A DNA stretch of 19,294 nt from Pirellulaceae bacterium (GTDB taxonomy: Bacteria; Planctomycetota; Planctomycetia; Pirellulales; Pirellulaceae): NCBI GenBank assembly GCA_013002105.1, contig JABDKS010000491.1, positions 1 through 19,294 on the forward strand, given 5' to 3'. A program made the translations under genes and the position numbers. The notes below the pieces were generated by a model. That model was not told where the DNA came from. It saw only the letters and a list, made by a program, of their open reading frames with translations, and ran no database searches. Shown here piece after piece: positions 15,379 through 19,294 of the stretch. Every line of letters starts with the position of its first letter. Position 1 is the first letter of the stretch.

Positions 15379-18300
15379 TTAGCGGGCGGTCGGTTTGGTC
15401 ATCAGCAATTTGTAGTGACCGCTGCCCAGCAGGTCGTCGATACGCCCTCGCATTTCGGGGCTTACATCCACGCGGTACTTGTCGCTTTTCAAGTGGACCA
15501 CTTCGCCTTCGGTCATCGTCATGCTGAACAATAGGGCCTGCGAGCCGGGGTAGCCTCGTAAGATTTCTCGCAACCGATTGACGGTGGTTTCGTCATGCTC
15601 GGATTCATCGAGACGAATTCGCATGCCGTGGGTGTACCTGGTGTCCAGATCGGTGATTGGAATCAATTCGTCGATGATCAAGTTGGCTTCGTCACCGCCA
15701 CCGCGTCGGTCGACCTTGCCGCGCGCCAGCACGACGGCGTCGGGTTGGACATGTTGGCCTTGATCGACGAAACCGCGCGGCCACAGGATGCAGCGAATTG
15801 CGCCCTGCATGTCTTCTAGATCAAAATTGGCGTACTTGCTCGGTTGTCCCGGCTTGGCATTCTTGGTGTGTGCAAACTTGATCGAACTGAGCATGCCGCC
15901 CAGGATGACCTCGCCGCGGTCTTTGACGTCCGCCAGGCCATCGGTCGTATTCGTTCTGAACGTCGCGAGTTTGGGTTCGAATTCCGCGAGCGGATGACTG
16001 GCGAGGTAGAAACCGAGGACTTCCTTTTCGGCGAGTAGTTTTTCGCGTTCGGGCCATTCGTCCATTTCCGGTAGTGGGGCCGCGTTGCTGCCGGTTTGCT
16101 CCTCTTCCTCCTCGAATGCTCCGAACAGGCTGGTTTGTCCCGATTTTTTGTCGGCTTGGACCGACGCTCCGGCTTGTAGGGCACGTTCGATGACGGCGGA
16201 GAGTTGACTACGTTTGGCGCCGAACCCGTCCATCGCGCCGGCTTTGATGAGCGTTTCGATGGCCGACCGGTTGCACGCCGAGGGGTCGACCCGTTCGCAA
16301 AAATCAAAGATGTCTTTAAACGGTCCATTCTTTTTGCGTTCTTCTTCGATCGAAATCGACGTTGCACCGCCGCAGCCTTTGATTGCTGAAAGTGCGAAAT
16401 GAATTTTGCCATCTGCGACCGAGAAGTCGGCGGCGCTGGAGTTGATGTCCGGATGGACGACTTCGATCTCCATGCGATCGCAGTCCTCCATGTGTTCGAC
16501 CAGGGCATCTTTGCGTTTGAAGTTTCGTCCGGAAATGTCACTGGATAACAACGCGGCCATGAATTCGACCGGATAATGAGCTTTCAAGTAGGCCGTCTGA
16601 TAGGCGACCAACGCGTACGCGGTACTGTGGCTTTTATTGAAACCGTATCCAGCGAACTTGACGATCAGGTTCCAGATATCATCGGCATCTTTTTCGGCCA
16701 AGCCGTTTTCGACGCTACCGGCGATAAAGGCATCGTGGTTTTTGTTGATCAGCGCTTCCTTTTTTTTGCTGATCGCTTTAATGCAGGTGTACGCATTGGC
16801 TAGCGGGATTTTTCCCAGTCGGTTGAGAATCCGCATCACCTGCTCCTGGTAGACCATGATCGAATTGGTCTCTTCGCAAACCTCCTTGAGCACCGGGTGT
16901 TTGTATTCGGGTTGTTGTCGTCCGTGTTTGATGTTGACGTAGTCATCGACCATTCCGCCTTCGAGCGGACCGGGACGGTACAGTGCAGCGGTGGCGATGA
17001 TGTCGGTGAAATGGTCCGGCTTCATTCGCGTTAGCAAATCACGAATACCGCCGGATTCTAATTGGAATACTCCTTTCGTCTCGCCACGTTGCAGCAGCGC
17101 GTAGGTGGCTTTGTCGTCGAGCGGGAATTTCAGTGGGTCGACTTGTTTGCCGGTGGTTTGCTCGATCAGTTTGACGGTGCGGCTGAGGATGGTCAGGTTG
17201 CGCAGACCCAAAAAATCCATCTTCAATAGCCCCGACGCTTCAACGTCGTTCATCGACCATTGGGTGATGACATCCTGTTTGCCGGGAACTTTTCCCAGCG
17301 GAACGTACTCGGTCAGCGGTTGGTCAGCGATCACAACGGCGGCGGCGTGCGTGCCGACGTTTCGTGCCAGGCCTTCGATTTTCATCGCCAGGTCAAGCAG
17401 TTCACGGATCTCTGGATCGCCGTCGTAGGTCTGTTGCAGGTCGGCACTCTTCTTGAGTGCCTTTTTGATTGTGATCTTCAGTTCATCGGGAACCATCTCG
17501 GTGATCTGATTGACACGGGCCAGCGGAATGCCCAGGGCGCGTCCGGTGTCCTTGATCGCCGCTTTGGCTGCCAAGGTTCCGAACGTACCGATTTGGCAGA
17601 CCATTTCGCTGCCGTATCGCTCCTTGACGTAATCGATGACTTCAACGCGTCGTTCTTTTTCGAAATCGATGTCGATATCGGGCGGTTCGGTGCGGCTTTC
17701 GTCCAGGAATCGTTCGAACAGCAAGTCATATTTGAGCGGACAAACATGCGACATGTACAACGCATAGCAGACGATGGCTCCGACGCCGCTGCCCCGCGCG
17801 GTCGCGGAGATGCCTTTGCTGCGTGCGTGCTGGACGAAGTCCCAGACGATCAAAAAGTACGTTGGGTAGCCCAGTTTTTCGATCACGTCCAGCTCACGAT
17901 CAAGCCGCGCCATGACTTCGTCACTCAGTTCGCCATCGACGATTCGTTCGGGGTCGTCGTCATAGCGTTCAAGCAGTCCCTGGATGCAAAGCTCTCGCAA
18001 GTACTGCAGCGGCGTTTTTTCGTCGGGACATTCGAAATTCGGGAAGTAATACTTGCCCAATTCCAGATCGATGTGGACCGAATCGGCGATCTGTTGACTG
18101 CGTGCGACGGCGTCTTCGAGTCCCGGGAACTTTTCGTACATTTGTTCGGGGCTGCGCAAGAAGAACTGATCGTTCTCCATTTTCATTCGCGACGTGTCGG
18201 TGCGAAAGCGACCCGTGTTGATGCACAACATGATGTCCTGTGCTTCGGCGTCCTCAGGGTCGACGTAGTGGGTGTCGCTGGTGGCAACCAGCGGCAGGCC

Positions 18301-18975
18301 CATCCGCTTTGCCATTTCGACGGCGCCTTCGAGCTGCAACTTTTGGATTTCGACATCATTGTTCATGATTTCGATGAAGTAACGATCACCAAAAACATTG
18401 TGAAACCAGCCGGCGACCTCGCGCGCTTCCTTTTCGACTTCGGCTGTGTCGACACCTTTCATCACGATGCGACTGAACTCGCTGCTGACACAACCCGATA
18501 AGCAGACGATTCCTTCGTTGTAGGTTTCCAGGATCTCCTTATCGATCCGTGGTTTGAAATAGAATCCTTCCAGCGAAGCAGCGCTGGCCAGTTTGATCAG
18601 GTTTTTGAAGCCGGTTCGATTCTGTGCCAGGAGTGTGAGGTGATAGCTGGCATCTTTGCTGCGGTGCGCGCCGCCTTTATCAAACCGGCTTCCCGGCGCG
18701 ATGTAGGCTTCGTATCCGATGATTGGGTTGATGCTGGCCGCTTTCGCCTTGCGATAAAATTCCAGTGCTCCGTGCAGGTTTCCGTGGTCGGTCAGCGCCA
18801 GCGAGTTCATGCCGTGATCGACGCAACGGTCGACCAAGCGGCCGATATCTCCGGCCCCATCCAGCAAGCTGTAGTGACTGTGGCAATGTAGGTGCGTAAA
18901 TGGACGTGCAGGCGTCGCTGCGGAATCGGCGGCGGCCAGATCGGAGGTCGGATCAGCGGTCGGCGAAGATGACAT
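15379..18975 (-). CDS. dnaE: DNA polymerase III alpha subunit
   Basis: The replicative polymerase (1198 aa; E. coli 1160). Domains: PHP at about 25-290; palm and thumb at about 300-600 with catalytic D433 and D435 (PDIDIDF) and D587 (KMDFLGL); fingers at about 600-860 (ALYRPGPLEGGMVDDY, GYGFNKSHSTAYALVAYQTA); helix-hairpin-helix at about 860-925; clamp-binding motif QTSLF at 947-951, followed by an acidic stretch; and an OB fold at about 1015-1100. The PHP metal residues look complete, unlike E. coli: H30, H32, D63, H64, E89, H112, a cysteine of CLSGC (158/162), D234 and H236. A PHP-dependent 3'-5' exonuclease is therefore possible. The N-terminal 24 residues are a low-complexity S/T/A/P leader. 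The start at 18975 has only a weak purine stretch upstream. The gene is convergent with the small secreted protein gene. Confidence 0.98.
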   Translation of the reverse strand: MSSSPTADPTSDLAAADSAATPARPFTHLHCHSHYSLLDGAGDIGRLVDRCVDHGMNSLALTDHGNLHGALEFYRKAKAASINPIIGYEAYIAPGSRFDKGGAHRSKDASYHLTLLAQNRTGFKNLIKLASAASLEGFYFKPRIDKEILETYNEGIVCLSGCVSSEFSRIVMKGVDTAEVEKEAREVAGWFHNVFGDRYFIEIMNNDVEIQKLQLEGAVEMAKRMGLPLVATSDTHYVDPEDAEAQDIMLCINTGRFRTDTSRMKMENDQFFLRSPEQMYEKFPGLEDAVARSQQIADSVHIDLELGKYYFPNFECPDEKTPLQYLRELCIQGLLERYDDDPERIVDGELSDEVMARLDRELDVIEKLGYPTYFLIVWDFVQHARSKGISATARGSGVGAIVCYALYMSHVCPLKYDLLFERFLDESRTEPPDIDIDFEKERRVEVIDYVKERYGSEMVCQIGTFGTLAAKAAIKDTGRALGIPLARVNQITEMVPDELKITIKKALKKSADLQQTYDGDPEIRELLDLAMKIEGLARNVGTHAAAVVIADQPLTEYVPLGKVPGKQDVITQWSMNDVEASGLLKMDFLGLRNLTILSRTVKLIEQTTGKQVDPLKFPLDDKATYALLQRGETKGVFQLESGGIRDLLTRMKPDHFTDIIATAALYRPGPLEGGMVDDYVNIKHGRQQPEYKHPVLKEVCEETNSIMVYQEQVMRILNRLGKIPLANAYTCIKAISKKKEALINKNHDAFIAGSVENGLAEKDADDIWNLIVKFAGYGFNKSHSTAYALVAYQTAYLKAHYPVEFMAALLSSDISGRNFKRKDALVEHMEDCDRMEIEVVHPDINSSAADFSVADGKIHFALSAIKGCGGATSISIEEERKKNGPFKDIFDFCERVDPSACNRSAIETLIKAGAMDGFGAKRSQLSAVIERALQAGASVQADKKSGQTSLFGAFEEEEEQTGSNAAPLPEMDEWPEREKLLAEKEVLGFYLASHPLAEFEPKLATFRTNTTDGLADVKDRGEVILGGMLSSIKFAHTKNAKPGQPSKYANFDLEDMQGAIRCILWPRGFVDQGQHVQPDAVVLARGKVDRRGGGDEANLIIDELIPITDLDTRYTHGMRIRLDESEHDETTVNRLREILRGYPGSQALLFSMTMTEGEVVHLKSDKYRVDVSPEMRGRIDDLLGSGHYKLLMTKPTAR

Positions 18976-19017
18976 ATCGGCTTTCGATGTCTTGGCAAGA
19001 ATTCGTTCGATGCCATC

Positions 19018-19046
19018 AGACTAGCGAAGTCCGAGCGAGTCGTCAG
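19018..19046 (-). promoter_or_regulatory. Candidate dnaE promoter
   Basis: On the minus strand CTGACG (19041-19046) and TAGTCT (19018-19023) are spaced by 17 bp. This is a 4/6 match to the -35 and a 3/6 match to the -10, about 42 nt upstream of the dnaE ATG. Spacing is ideal but the boxes are weak. Confidence 0.3.
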
Positions 19047-19294
19047 GGAGAGACCCAATCCATCGCGCCGGGAGGGGTTTTGACAGGAATAAACCGCCTC
19101 GAAGCATGAGTAGGCGTGTCGATGAACTGAAAGCGGTGAGTGTTCTGCTGTGGATGGTCGGATCCCGCTCGATCGGCAGTACGCAGTCGAGTGATTCAGC
19201 CGGCAGCTTTTGGCGGTTCTCGACGGGACTGAAAAAACGGTACGTCGTTGGTTCAGAGTGATTATCCTTGGGCCGTTCTCCTTGCGGTTCGCCT
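19021..19294 (-). other. Open minus-strand frame at the right edge, coding status uncertain
   Basis: A minus-strand frame is open from the window edge to a TAG at 19021-19023, about 90 codons, ending 45 nt before dnaE. Its first part (PTTYRFFSPVENRQKLPAES) could be the end of an upstream gene. The later part is serine- and leucine-rich with rare codons and looks non-coding. A 51-codon plus-strand frame (19106-19261) overlaps it and also lacks any recognisable feature. I cannot assign either. Confidence 0.18.

Noticed and set aside
17260..18501. 413-codon plus-strand open frame
   Set aside because: Antisense to dnaE; long open complementary frames are common opposite genes with this codon usage, and no motif is seen.

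Overview
The window looks like chromosome of a Pirellulaceae-type planctomycete (Rhodopirellula/Rubripirellula relatives). This is inferred from moderate-to-high GC, weak or absent Shine-Dalgarno sequences, TTG and GTG starts, spaced genes, intergenic palindromes of a style I associate with these genomes, and a CxxC-x16-CxxC zinc-ribbon relic. No rRNA, tRNA, CRISPR array, complete insertion sequence or phage gene is visible. The species cannot be fixed from the sequence alone.

Left part, minus strand (1-7131): a nitrogen-assimilation block read lysR -> gltB -> gltD. The LysR-type regulator starts with TTG. The large (FMN, 3Fe-4S, glutaminase) and small (FAD, 4Fe-4S) subunits of glutamate synthase follow with gaps of 75 and 92 nt. 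gltD runs off the left edge, lacking roughly its last 20 residues.

Middle, minus strand (7342-10888): an NAD-type aldehyde dehydrogenase, a DUF58/von Willebrand A membrane protein without its usual MoxR ATPase partner, and an 88-residue two-helix membrane protein.

Repeat island (10889-11857): almost 1 kb without a credible gene. It holds several stem-loops and fragments of at least one dispersed palindromic repeat family, plus an 18-bp exact direct repeat.

Right-centre, plus strand (11858-15021): thiL (thiamine-monophosphate kinase, GTG start); 26 nt later a stand-alone homologue of the CaMKII association (hub) domain; an exported lactonase-type beta-propeller; and a 78-codon secreted cationic small protein with a structured leader and a clear rho-independent terminator.

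Convergent junction (15022-15378): the terminator, a perfect 24-bp inverted repeat of REP/RAYT type, and what looks like a frameshifted mini zinc-ribbon gene.

Right part, minus strand (15379-18975): dnaE, the replicative polymerase alpha subunit, with an apparently intact PHP metal site and an internal clamp-binding motif. The last 319 nt hold a weak promoter candidate and a frame open to the window edge that I cannot identify.

Most genes are housekeeping. The best candidates for a second look are the CaMKII-hub protein next to thiL, the small secreted peptide, the frameshifted zinc ribbon, and the repeat island.
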